A stretch of DNA of 64,000 nucleotides, taken from NCBI GenBank assembly GCA_022749755.1, contig CM040443.1:1651191-1715190 (forward strand), written 5' to 3'. Below, piece after piece: positions 45,500-58,105 of this stretch. The position numbers and the translations under genes were made by a program. Origin of the DNA: Azadirachta indica. Taxonomy: Eukaryota; Streptophyta; Magnoliopsida; Sapindales; Meliaceae. Within the stretch, counting starts at the first letter, position 1. The number at the start of each line of letters is the position of its first letter. The notes below the pieces were generated by a model. The model was not told the DNA's origin. It saw nothing but the letters and a program-made list of their open reading frames with translations, and did no database searches.

Positions 45500-46620
45500 A
45501 TATGCAGCAATAGGTTTGATGATAGCAAAATTAGGTGGCGGCATATGAAATTAGGCTATATGGTTGAAAAAGAATTAAAGGAGTTAAATAGACATGGACT
45601 GTTTGGTGATGATAAGATTAAATCATTAAGCTTTTATGAAAAATAAGTAATGTAGGATGACTTTATATTTTAGTTAATTTATGAAGTCTTTTTTTTTAAT
45701 TCTTAGTTTTTCTACTTTGGTAGGAATTTATTTTTTCTTATTTTATTTGAGTTAGGTTTTCCCTATTATATATAGGGAGTCTATATTATTATTTAGTCAT
45801 ATTTTATTCAATAAAATTTTCTCAGAAACTTTGAAACCTTAGTTTTATTTTATCTTTTCATTTTTTATTTCGTCAATATGTCTTAGAGAAGTTTGGGAGA
45901 GTGAAATTTATGACTGTTTAGCATAAAACAAAATGGATCTTAGAATAAATTAACTCAGAACTGTAGGGACCTTTAAAAGTTAACTCCTTAGATAGTTCAA
46001 AATTTTTCTTATCCTTGATAGATGATTACTTTAGAATAGTTTGATTATATGTGCTAAAGTCTTAGGATTATGGTACTCGAAAAATTCAAAGAGTGGAAGT
46101 TGTAAGTGCAGAAACTAAACAAATAAAGAGTGAAATGACTGAGAATTGACAATGGCCTAGAGTATTGCAATAATAAATTTGAGAACATATGTAAGGAAAG
46201 TGGCATTTCAAGACAAAAACTATGATAATGACTCTGTAATAGAATAATCTTACTAAGAGGATAATAAAGACATTGATGAAAAAAGTAAGATGTTTAATGG
46301 TGCATTTGAAGATTTTAGTCTCCACGGGGCAGAAGCTTTGATGACAATAGCATATATTGTAAATAGAACTCCATCAATAACAATAGGCTTAAAACTCCTA
46401 TTGAGATATAATTTGGAAGAAAGCACCATATAGTCACTTGAGAAGTTTTTGGATGCCCTACCTATGCAAATACAAATAAAGGGAAATTTGATTCTAGAGT
46501 AATAAAAGATGTTTTTATTAGTTATCCAAAGGTTGTCAAATGATACAAGCTTTAGTGTCCCTCACTTAAGCCATGAAAATGTCAACTTGAGAATTTAAGG
46601 ATTCAAGGAATAGTTGTCAT
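45500..46620 (+). pseudogene. Tnt1-like copia fragment (pre-integrase and integrase)
   Basis: 45526-45645 reads RWRHMKLGYMVEKELKELNR and DDKIKSLSFYEK, the pre-integrase motif usually seen as LWH.RLGHMSE...L. After an interrupting segment the integrase resumes at about 45880: EKFGRVKF, FFLSLIDDYFRIV near 46005-46045, then AYIVNRTPSITIGLKTPIEI at about 46350-46410 and EVFGCPTYANTNKGKFDSRV. Stops and shifts are frequent. The fragment ends near 46620 at the CACTA-like terminus. RT is not present. The integrase central part has a deletion between about 46050 and 46100. Confidence 0.82.
45650..45865 (+). mobile_element. LTR-like insertion within the copia fragment
   Basis: About 210 bp that breaks the pre-integrase to integrase reading. 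It begins near TGTAGGATGACTTTATATTT (45651), contains TATATATAGGG (TATA-like) at about 45767 and ATTCAATAAAATTTTC (polyadenylation-like) at about 45808. This layout resembles a short solo LTR or terminal-repeat miniature element. Ends and target duplication are not resolved. Confidence 0.4.
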
Positions 46621-46630
46621 GTTGACTTGA

Positions 46631-46740
46631 CACTACTAGCAAAATGAGCATTATTGATATTAGGCTAATGCACAGAAATAGACTTTTTCTGCGAATAACA
46701 GAACTGTAATAGGAATTGTTGACACTGAACAACGAGTGTT
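46631..46740 (+). mobile_element. Possible CACTA left terminus
   Basis: CACTACTAGCAAAATGAGC begins right at the end of copia homology. It looks like the CACTACTAGAAAA-type end of CACTA elements, so an element may run rightwards from here. No matching right end (…GCTAGTAGTG) was found before 51 kb and no transposase is clear. Confidence 0.35.
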
Positions 46741-49700
46741 AGGGTTCTTTGAGACCATAGTATCACAAGAAAAAACGATGTCGTTTTGGGCACAATTTTA
46801 ACAGCCAAAAGACGTTGTTTTTTACACAAATCAAGTTTTTTTTTAATTAAATGAAATAGAAAACAACATCATTTTGTTCACTCCACACCCCCCCCCCTCC
46901 CAAAAAAAAAACCTAAAACCTATTTTCCGTCCTTTAATTTGGTTTTCTCACCTAGCTCCAAAAGCTTTTTCCCCCCAACTCTCGAACTTAATATCAAATC
47001 AACCAAAGCAACATTATGCTTGTTCTTCGAATAACCTAAAGTCGTCTTAAATGAACCCATTCCCAACTCAAATAAACCCCATTTACACTTAGAATTAAGC
47101 GAAATCTACCCATATTATTTTGAAAGAATAGATCCAACTTTGAATCTGAACATCAACTTCTAAAATTTAGACATCTACCTAGGTCAGTCATTAAATGTTG
47201 AAATTCTCAAATTATGTTTCTTATTTATGAGTTTCTATTGTGTGTACATTGATTTTAATAGTTTTAATTTATTTTTCAATTTCTAGGGTTTGGATTTTGT
47301 GATATTTATTATGTTTTTGTAATTCACTGTACTCGATTCTTAATCTCTAGTATATTTACATTCTTAAGACTAATTTTAAAGCCAATTTCAAGATGTATGT
47401 TGTTTTACAAGTGGATATGTACGAAATTGATTGGTTGCAAGTGCTAATTTGTAAACGTGCATGAAATCGAAGAGTTATTGGAGTGCACATGTTGATTTTT
47501 TTTTCTTATGCTGCGATTTTTATTGTTAAAGTGCATACATTGATTTTTCTATTCTTTGTGTTGTGATTTGCAATTGTTAGAGTGCATGTATTGCTTTTTT
47601 TTATTTGTTTATCTGTGAATTTTTACTGTTTGAGTGTATATACTGATTTGCGACTTGATTTCAACTCTTAATTGACAATGTTTTTATTTTTTCAATGCTC
47701 ATTTATTGATTTGGGAGAAAAAAAATAGCTTTTGTTGTTGCTGTTAGGTATATTCTTTTACTTTTCACATTCACTTTGTATATGTTAGATATTACTTTGC
47801 ATTGAATATTGTTGTTATAGTTGTGTTTTGTTATGATTAAGGAACACACAGGAGGGGTGATGTGAAGTGGCTGTGTTTGGATATGTATTGAAGTGTTGTT
47901 TGCTTCTTGTTTATCTTTATATGCATATAATTTTTCCTTTAAAATTTAAAATTTTTGAAAATTACATAAATTCTTTTATTGTTGAGTTTTAACCTTTTTC
48001 TTTCTCGAAGTGAAAATATGCAATTCAATTCATTGATTATCCTGTTTTTTTATTCTATGCACAGAAGTTTATCACAAAAGTTATATTTATTGCAAAAGTT
48101 GGGTTTGCAAATTATGCATAATGTCCACTTTAGACAGAGTTTCTTAAGTCTTAAAAAGTGTACTCTAAGTGTTTGAGAAAATGTCTCATTAATAATGCTA
48201 GTTTTAATTCAAACAAAACTTTCTAAGATTTCAAAGAATACCCAAAATGAATTGCTTTTTAGATGTTGGAGATTTACATGTACTATAGGGCCAAGGATAT
48301 CAAGGTAAATTTCTTAACTAAATTATTTAATTATCACTTCTTTGAAGAATTAGTTTCTTATTATGACTAGAGGTTTGCTTATCATGATTGGAGCTTAATA
48401 GTAGAGCATTATAATAATAACTTTAAATGACACATTTGCATTTCAATTACCTTAATATTTATGGTTGTTCTATAAACTTTTACTAATTCCTTTCTATTTT
48501 TTCAATTTATTTTTTAAGGTAATGTATTCAATTGAGGACAGGAAGTTTTATACAAATATAAATCTCCTTCAAACCTTATTGGTTCAGGAATTTAGTATTA
48601 TTATGTCTGAACTTCCCAATCTCGTTGAGGCTTTAGCAAAGATATGGATTACTTCATTACTATAGTTGCTTAAATTGTTATTTTGTTGTTAATATATATG
48701 CAAATGATGATTAGTTACTGCAACTTGCTTTATAACCAAGATCTCTTGAATCTTTGTAACGTATGAATTTCTTTTGTTTGCTTTACCATGAATTACTCTT
48801 GGGTAATTTATTGTTGAGTATATATTCACAATTCTTCTAATGTAAGGTGAATGATATATTCTTGTAGAAAATTATGTAGGAAATTAAAACATCTGTTGAA
48901 AAAGTGTAGGTTGTATTTTTGTAAATTGACAAGTTGTAAACTTGGCTATTTGCATCTTTTAGACATGACAATTTTTATTTCTCTAGTATTGTCTAGTAAA
49001 CTACTTTTTATTATATATTGCACTAACTTTTGCTTTTTAGCTTAAATTAATGTTCTTATCACATAGAAATTAAAGTGTTAAGGTTTTAGGCTTAACTATT
49101 TTACTTTAATTATTTACTGCCAAAAGAAACATAAATTTGGAAAGAGTGGCAAAGTTTTTTGCTAAAAGAGTGGTTTTCGAATGCCTGTTTTTTGAAAACA
49201 TAATCTCAATTACCCTTATAATGATTAGGTGTCCTTATTATTGTCTTGTAAATCTATAATGCAATAAGATAGTTAAGATTGGTAGGCAAACCTTTACCTC
49301 AGAACCCTTGTGGACTCTAAAAATTCATAATCAAGTAGCTTCCTCTACTTTCATAATCAAGTAGCTTCCTCTACTTGACTGCCTATGCTATATCACTACA
49401 TTCTCTTTCTACTTGTGGTCCTTGTGCACGTACCCATATTATATATCAAATGTCATTTGTGGAACAAATATAAATTTGATTCTAAGTTTTTATATTTGAT
49501 AAATATCCTTTGCATTTTTTGATATAGTGGTAGAGATTCGATTTGAATTCATTTTTTTATTCACTTTTGTAAATTGATTATGTTTTGTTCATTTCGCTAA
49601 TTCTCAATTGTTTGGTTTTATTTAGATATTAAACAAGATGTCATATACTTTTGTTATACACACAGTATTTTGATGCTTGTGTTTTGTCCAGGATTAAAGG

Positions 49701-50818
49701 AAGATTGTGAGATTACTTGATTGAAAATCCATATACTTATGCTTTACTTCTGCTTGCCTAGAATTGGTCAACACTTTTACTTTTGCATAAACTTCTGTTA
49801 TAAACACAATATAGGGCATTATTATTAGCAACAAAAATTAATTTTATTTTTTTAATATATAAAACATTCATTTATACTAATTTAATATCAGTAAATAAGA
49901 ATCATAAATACTTTTTTGGTAATTAAAAATCTTGATATCAAAGTTTTAATACGTTACTGATACATTAGGCATATCGGATATTACTATTTTTAATGTGATA
50001 CTATTTGGTGTCAGAAATTGTTGGCTGGGGCTACTACGTTACCTTAAAGGTGTATTAATAAAGTATATCATCAACACTAATCCGACGTTAATAATGGCCT
50101 ATTTTCTAATAATGAAAGGAGGATTAACTATAGTGTTAGATAACCTAGGGAATAAAGGAGTTTTCATCATGAAAACCTAAGGAGCCAAGAACGCATTAAC
50201 CTCGGGAGCAACTGTTAACTTGAGTTAGGGTTAGGGTTTTTCAAAGGTATTTTCTAAAAGATTTAAAGGCTTAAGAGATGTTTGAGAGAAGAAAGTCTTG
50301 TAAAAATTCTTTCTTCTACTTCTAATGAAAGACTTTACATATGTGTTTTTTTTTTTTTTTATAAACCTAGACAATTTTGTTAAACCACATAAATTTTTTG
50401 TTCTTTTTATCTCTTGCTTTGACCTTGTTTGTTAAACTTGTGTTTTGTGTTCATTCATTTTGGCAGCGTTTCATCATGTCATAATTGGGTGAAGTATATA
50501 TTTTACATGAATTATTTTTTGAGCAATTTATGTTTTATATGTATATACATCATGAGGATATATAGGCATGTTTATTTGATAATATATATATATATATGAG
50601 AAGGATTGGGGCCTTTTTCTTTACATAAATTTTTATATCATTTATAAACCATTGGATCTAAGCACATTTAGTGATTTAGATTGAATATGATATATACTTT
50701 TAATTATGGTGCATTAATTACATAGTCAGATTCAATTTCAACTATTAGATGTTTTAAATCCAATAACTTACAAATAATATATAAATTTGTGTAAAAGAAT
50801 GAAGCCTCTAATCCTTCC
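46741..50818. other. Non-coding or unrecognised, including weak repeats
   Basis: Mostly AT-rich. 47483-47655 holds about three and a half units of a 48-52-bp repeat starting GTGCATACATTGATTTTT. 49325-49375 has a doubled TCATAATCAAGTAGCTTCCT. 50224-50241 has GTTAGGGTTAGGGTTT (two telomere-like units). The open frame at 48465-48665 has no family features. No gene is called. Confidence 0.35.
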
Positions 50819-50824
50819 TATACA

Positions 50825-50860
<36 letters not shown>

Positions 50861-50861
50861 T
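50819..50861. repeat. (TACA)n microsatellite
   Basis: About eight TACA units passing into TATATA. Confidence 0.95.
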
Positions 50862-50952
50862 TCTATGTTAACTAATGATGGGAATATATTTGCATAATTA
50901 TGTTTATGGTCTATGCTATATTTCCCATAGCATGTTTTCACATAGTCTTGCA

Positions 50953-53900
50953 TAAAGATGGCAAATAGGTTGGGTTGATTCGGTTCAACATGGCGGTTGG
51001 GGTCGGCTTAGACACGAGCCCGTGATAAGCCGGCTTAGAGGTGGCAAATGGGCCGGCCTGGCCTGCTTTGGCACAAGTCTGACCAATGAACAGTGTCAAC
51101 ACAGCCCATGAACAGTATTAGCCTAGCCCAGCATGGCACAAAGGTAGGGCCGAGTCGTGGTGTCGGGCCCATGAACTGGGGTTGGCCCAAGCCTATGATG
51201 GGCCGTGCTAGCCTGTGGGCCTGTGTTGTGCCAAACGAACCCACGGGCTCCTAATGGGCCGCCCAATGGGTTTGGCCAAAAAAATTTTACATTTGTTGCA
51301 ATTCGAACTCATGACCAAGAAAACACAAGCAATAACCTTACTACTAGGCCAACTCCAATTACTTTTCATAAGTTATAAATACTGTATATTTAATCACAAA
51401 TGAACATTTAGTAAATTTATTAAATATATTATTTTTGAATTGTTATTATTGATACAAAATAATTGTATAATTATTTGAAGGAACAATTATTATATTTTAG
51501 TATCATAATTTTTTTAAATCTAATCAATATTTATTTTTTATAAACTAATTGTTAAAAAAAGATAATTAACAATAATCATCAATTTGATTGAAACAATTAA
51601 ACAATTTATATAAAATATTGTCAGTAATAAAAATTTTTTTAGAATAAAATATCAAATTTCATTGATACATTTATTACAATTTCTTTACTAACCTATAAAA
51701 AAAGAAGTGTAGTAGTAAATTATGATCTAATTTTTAATAGAATTGATAAAATTAGAGACAATATATTAAATAAATCTTAAAGTTTTTTATTTTTTTATAA
51801 TTTTGCAGAAAAATATTTTATTTGGTAGATAATAAAATGAAATCTGAAAAGAAAAAGATATTCTTTAAGAAAATTTTTGTTATGTTAATCTTATATTACT
51901 ATATTACAACAAATTAATTTATTAATTACAATTGGCTATTTTATTTGACATAAATTTATTACTTTTATTTTGTCAAAAATTATTGTTCTAATTATTAAAG
52001 ATTATTTAATTTTTTTTTTATTATTTTAGCAAATTTCTTTATTAGAAAATAAATTTAGAAAACATTCTAAAATTAATTAAATTAAAAATTTGTAAATAAT
52101 TATGAAGGACTTAATTGATTAAATTAAAAAATTATAATTTGTATTGCTTCTGTGCTCTAGAAGGATAAGAATCCAACCCAATGGTAAAATACTCCAATAA
52201 TTATGGGTTTTGATTTTCAAATTTGAAATTGAAATTGAAATTTTATTTTGGTTTAGAAATTTTACAGTAAAAGATTTTTGTATTTATATGATTATAACGA
52301 TTCATTGATTATATAGACCACTGTAGAATTAAATTATTATATAAATTTTTAAATTTAAATCTACAAACAACACGAATTGCTCCCACCATTTTATCTTTTC
52401 CTTTATAATCACGTGTTGTTTATTGTGGGTGACAATATTTTTCATAAATATAAATTACTTTAATGATTGTTAATGTTTATTGTTTGATGTCTTGTGTTTG
52501 ATTTTTTTATTTTTTAAATTTTAAAATAATTTTGAAAAGTCAACCTAAAGTCAAAATAACCTGTGGCTGGTCTAGCATGGTCCACATGCCGACCCAATCA
52601 CGGGCCCAGTATGGCTATGCAAGCTTAGCCTGGCCCTTCATAACTACGGTGCGTGCCTAGGTTGACCTGACATGCCAGCTTGCTTGGGCTTCAATTTCGT
52701 GGTTTGGCTCGACCCATTGGCTACGGCCTATAGGTCCATTGAATTTGACTATTTTTGACTTTTAATTAAAAAATTTGTAATTATTGCAAGTCAAACACAT
52801 GATTAAGAAGCCTCAAACAATAACCTCACCACTGAGCTAACTTCACTTAATCATTAAAATATTTAAATAAAATATATTTAATAAATAACAAATATTCAGT
52901 AAATTATTAAGTATATTATTTTTATATTGTTATTATTGATACAAAATAAATGTATGATCTAATTATAATTTTATCTTTATCAATTATTTAAATACAAGTT
53001 TATTACAATTTTTTTTATAATAGTTTGAAGGAACAATAATTATATTTTAATATCATAATTTTTAAATTTTAATCAATATTTATTTTTCATAAATTAATTG
53101 TTAAAAAAAAGATAATTGACAATAATTATCAATATGATTGAGATAATTAAATAATTTATACAAAATATTGTTGATAATAAAAATTTTGTTAGAGCAAAAT
53201 GTCAAATTTAATTGATACATTTACTATAATTTTTCTATGAACCTATATCATTTATATATTGATATGATTATAATGATTTATTGATTATTATAATATTAAT
53301 TACTGTATTTTAATTATGATTATTAATAAAATAACATTTATACATATTATTAAGTATGACTAATATCATATTCTATGTTTTCTATTCTATTTGTTAGTAT
53401 GAATATTTAGAACTTTTGGTTAAGTTATGCTCTAAATATAATTAGTTAACGTTTTTATTTAATTTTTTAGATATAATATTAAATTAATATATTTTATTTA
53501 TGATTAATAAATAATAATTGATGATTATTAAATTGATGATTGTTATCAATTGGTGATTATTATTAATTATTTTATTTCATCAATTATTTTTGTGAAAAAA
53601 TTAAATATTTATTTTTGATGCTATATGAAATGGTGATTTTATGTATGAAAAATTAATATTATTATTGAATAGATATAATAAATTTGATTTATATTATGAG
53701 ATTTGACAAAAAAATAAAAATTGATGATATATTTTTTTAATAATAAATTAATATTATAATTGTAGAAACTATAAGTACTTTAAATATGCATTTCAATCAA
53801 TAAATTTAATATTTTTTAAAAGTTTATATTAAGTTTAATTGAAACTATTGTAAAATTAAATTAGTATATAAATTTTTAAATCCTAAATCTAAAATCGATT

Positions 53901-54485
53901 TGATTGGCCTCCACCACTCTATCTTCCCCTCACAATGCCTTGTTATCTACTGTAAGTAATAATATTTTTCATAAATATTAATTATTTGATTATTGTTAAT
54001 ATTATGCACATAATTTTTATTTTATTATTTTATTAATGATAATAATAATTGTAATTGTTAAATTATAAATATTATTTTTTTTTATCAATATAATAATTTT
54101 AAAGTATTAAATAATATAAATTAAATATGTAGTATTAGTTAAATATTGCTTATTTATATAATTTTAACAAATGAATGTCAATGGCCTAGTGGTAAGATTT
54201 ATGTTTATGTCTCAACTATTGTGTATGATTCTTGGTGTCGTGAAATTTTTAAAAATTTTGCAAAAGTCAAGCCAAAATCAAATAGGCTTACAGGCCAGTT
54301 CGACATGAGCCTGGCACAACTCGCATAGGCCGAGTTTCATGAGCTGTGTTAGGCTCATAAAATGTGAAGTGGGCTTCGCCCAACTCAGCACGACTACTGT
54401 GCGTACTTGGGCTGACCCCAACACGTCAGCCCGCTTAGACTTCAATTTTGCAGGCCAGCCTGATTTAGTGTATTTGCCACCTCTA
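50953..54485. mobile_element. Dimeric hAT-like element with 8-bp target duplication
   Basis: It is flanked by GTCTTGCA (50945-50952) and GTCCTGCA (54486-54493). The left end is TAAAGATGGCAAATAGG, and the right end is the complement of TAGAGGTGGCAAATACA. A second left-type terminus, TAGAGGTGGCAAATGGGCC, lies inside at 51037. GGCC/CCCGGG-rich subterminal zones occur at 50970-51290, 52560-52740 and 54285-54470. The AT-rich interior is duplicated: 51280-52560 is related to 52745-54280 (for example TTGTTATTATTGATACAAAA at about 51440 and 52927; GATAATTAACAATAATCATC at 51561 against its counterpart at 53111). No transposase is encoded. Confidence 0.8.
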
Positions 54486-54493
54486 GTCCTGCA

Positions 54494-55612
54494 TGCCGCC
54501 CACAAATTCCATCAATTGTTCCATACAAATATATTATATGTTTCAAATTATTTAACAGATGATAGTAACATTTAACGTTCGCTACCAATATATATCTTTG
54601 ACTTCAAATAGATTGATATATTATATATCAAACAATCCTGCAATTTTATAGGAAGCATTGTTTGATTTTATACAATATTTTTATATTATTTATAAATTAT
54701 TAATTTATTTTTTAACATATTATCAAGATAATTTCACATATTTTCCTAAAGTTTGTAGAAATTACAAGTAAAAAAAAATTATAAAAAAATTCATATGAAC
54801 CTCCTTTACTACAATATTTTCATCCAATTGATTGTATATTCATCCTTAAAAATGTGTTAAATAACTAAAATAACCTTTTCAACAAATATTAATCTATCTG
54901 TGATTTTACAAAAACTCAAGAAAGTTATGTGAAAATATCCCACATATTATATATACTTATTATAGCATGTTTAGTATATGTATTACATTTAATGTAATAA
55001 AATTATATATATATGTTTGTAGTGGCGAAGTTGGAATTAATATCATAGGGAGGACAAAATATAAGAATTCAAAATCTATTGAGGTGAAGACAAGAAAAAT
55101 AAAATTTGAAGGGTCAAATTGATACTTTCACCCAAAAATTTCATAATTTTTGCAGGGATTGTATAGCCTGTGTTTGTTTGTAAGGAATAACCCCTTAATT
55201 TTATATATTTTCTTACACATTATTTGTAAATTATTAGATCTAAATATTTCTAAAGGTTAAAATTAAATTTAATATATGTAATTAAAACATAATTAATACA
55301 CATGGAATATAATCTCAATAGTTGTAGTGTTTAAATTTGATAATTTGATTTGCAAATAATGTAATAAAATATCTAAAATTAAGAGAATGTTGATCAATTT
55401 TGATATATATATGTTAACATTTGAATACTATATACATATTTGAATTGAAATATAATGATAAAATAAGAAGGAAAATGCCACAATTAAGTTCTTAGCTACC
55501 TAACTAACTTTGGCTTATTGTAATTACTCCAGCATTTAGCTACATTTGCCTTGTTTTTACAAAGCTCTGCAGCCCACGTGCCCTAATATCTGATATAACC
55601 TATGATATATAG
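54494..55612. other. AT-rich DNA, no gene seen
   Basis: No coding features or bounded element noticed. Confidence 0.4.
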
Positions 55613-56052
55613 TGTTAGTATAAAATTTCGTCACCTGATATCAATCAGTAAATTTATTTGTATGTGAAGAAAGACCTCTTTCTTTCCTTTATATATTCGT
55701 TGATTCGTTAAATTATTTAAAAAATTAAGTTCAAGCGGAATTCTAATTGGAGAAAATTTAAAATTTAGTAGAATTTTAATTGGAGATATTCTAGAATTTA
55801 ATGGAATTTTAATTAAAGATAATTTAGTATTCTAGCTTATCTATAATTCAGATGAAATATAACTTCTTACAAAAGACTCCTCATTAGGTTTGATCTAAAT
55901 AACAAATATTGATTAAATTTTTATGAATTTGGACCTTTACTCTTTATCTTTTAGGTTTTTATCCTTTAATATAAATCAAATAGCTATCTTATTGGGTTAA
56001 CATACAAGTAAAAAATTAACTTAATTTTGCATGTTCAAAAAATAGTTCAACA
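55613..56052 (+). repeat. Left LTR-like repeat
   Basis: Pairs with 60277-60693. CTTTATATATTCG near 55689 and its partner CTTTATATACTCG near 60361 may be TATA elements. It also contains internal GGAATTTTAATT-type repeats (55738, 55771, 55802). Confidence 0.65.
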
Positions 56053-57264
56053 ATAAGTCCCATGGTTTCAAAAATAATATAGTTACTATTTAAAACTAAT
56101 GAAGAGCTTGAAAACCCAATATTTTTTACCGAATTCTTTAGGATCACTTACTCTCTTTTACATGATAATTTTAGATGAAGTAGGTAACGTTTTATTATTC
56201 GAGGAATCATAAAGAAATAGGTTTTAATTAAAGAGGTCTTGATTAACATAATATGATAAGTACATTTTGAGTTCTTAAATAGCTTACCTGCGACTCTTGG
56301 CTTTCTTAGTTTCCAATAAGTCATGAAAAGATAGATGACTTTTTGTTGGCAAAGAGTGATATCAGACAATGAGATTGAGTAGTACTAAGTTCTAGGTTTT
56401 TGCTTCCTTTTCTAATGAAGATTCTTGCTTATATAGTGTTTACTTGTAAACTTGCACCTTATTTATTTTTGCTTCTAATTTGGCATTTTTTTTATGCTGT
56501 TGTTGTTCATTTTCATTTTTTTTTATGCATTTTTTTGCCCAAATGATAGGGTATTTTATTTTAGTTTTTCTTTTAATCAAGATATTGGTATGACGTAAGT
56601 ATATAACTTATGTTCTTCTAGATTTTTTAAGTTGGTATAGCAAAGATATAATGTTTGGCTTTGCTAGGCTAAGCATAGGCACAACAGAGGTATATTTATT
56701 TTTGTCTCTTTGGAATTGTATTTTAATACCATGACAGTGCATGATTTTGGTTTATTTGAGTGAAAATTGGGACCTTGGTGGTATTTTTGTGTCTATCTAG
56801 ATTTTATAACTTAGCATCTAATAGTGTATATTTGACTCATCTAAGCAGGCAATCGGTATTTTGATGTATTAGAAAACTTAATTTTGTTTACTGTGATGAT
56901 AATGTGTCTATATTTTATTTTTTAGTAGCTTGAGGAGACTTTTTTTTATTTACTATGAGAATGGTTTCTAGTAGTGTAGGGGACATTATTTTATCTACCA
57001 CCTTCTATTAGTCTGAGGGGACATTGTTTTGTTTATCGCGAAGGCAATTTCTAATAGTTTGAGTGGGATTTATTTTATTTATTGTATAGGAGGTTTTTTG
57101 TATTCCATGCATGCATGTGCTTATTCTCGGTAGATAATGTTTTACCTCATGGGTACGATTTGGTTATTTTAAATTTAGTAATTTTTGACATCGCGTGGAT
57201 GTGTATGGCTTTTTTTAGCAAATTATGTGATACCTCGTAAGTACTATTTGGTGTTTTTAAACTT

Positions 57265-58105
57265 TGTAATTTTGGCAACATGGAACTACAGTATTTGACC
57301 TTTCTAAGTATAATTTTGGCAGCGTAAAGCTACAATGTTGGGTCCTTCTACATATAGTTTTGATAGCACGGAGTTGTAATGTTTCACCTTTCGAGGCATA
57401 ATTTTGGCAGCGTGGAGCGGCAATGTTTGGCCTTTTCTGAGTATAGTTTTGGCAGCATCGATTTGTATTGTTCAGCCTTTCTAAGCATAATTTTGGTAGC
57501 ATTGAGTTACACTGTTCGACCTTTTTAGGCATGTTTTGGCAGTGCGGAGCTGTAGTGTTAGGACCTTTTGGGCATAGTATTGGTAGCACAAAACTATAAT
57601 GTATGTATAGTTTTGGCAGTACGGAACTACTGTGGTTGACCCTTCTATGCATAGTCTTAATAGCATGAAGCTATAGTGTGGGCATAGTTTTTACAGTGCG
57701 GGGCTATAGTGTTGGGCCTTTCTGGGCATAATTTTGATAGTACGGAGCTGTAATGTATGTATAGTTTTGGCAGTGCGAAGCTAAAGTATTTGGCCCTTCT
57801 AAGCGTAGTATTGGCAGCATAGAACTGCAATGTATGCATAGTTTTGGTTGCGTAGAGTTACAATGTTTGGCCATTTTAGGTATAATCTTGGCAGCGCAAA
57901 GCTACAGTGTACGCATAGTTTTAGTAGGACAAAGCTGTAGTGTTTGGCCCTTCTGAGTATAGTCTTGGCAGCGCGGAGCTGAAATGTATACATAGATTTT
58001 GTAGTATAGAGTTACAGTGTTTAACCCTTCTGAGTGTAATCTTGATAGCCAGAGTTGCAACGTATATATAATCTTGGCAATACGGAGTTGCATTATTTGG
58101 CCTCT
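57265..58105. repeat. 44-bp minisatellite
   Basis: About twenty units of the type CATAGTTTTGGCAGCGCGGAG, then CTGTAATGTTTGGCCCTTCTG. Spacing is 43-45 bases over the first eight units (57267, 57311, 57355, 57399, 57444, 57488, 57531, 57575). Shorter units of about 33 bases then alternate with 44-base ones. As 44 is not a multiple of three, the long minus-strand open frames here are by-products rather than genes. Confidence 0.92.

Noticed and set aside
50224..50241. Telomere-like GTTAGGGTTAGGGTTT
   Set aside because: Only two units, a common telo-box-like occurrence. Not evidence of an interstitial telomere.
54146..54575. Open frames on both strands near 54.3-54.5 kb
   Set aside because: They fall in the GC-rich terminal zone of the hAT-like element and have no protein-family features.
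57257..58093. Several long minus-strand open frames with repeated LPKLY-like motifs
   Set aside because: They arise from the 44-bp minisatellite. The period is not a multiple of three, so the motif appears in all frames.
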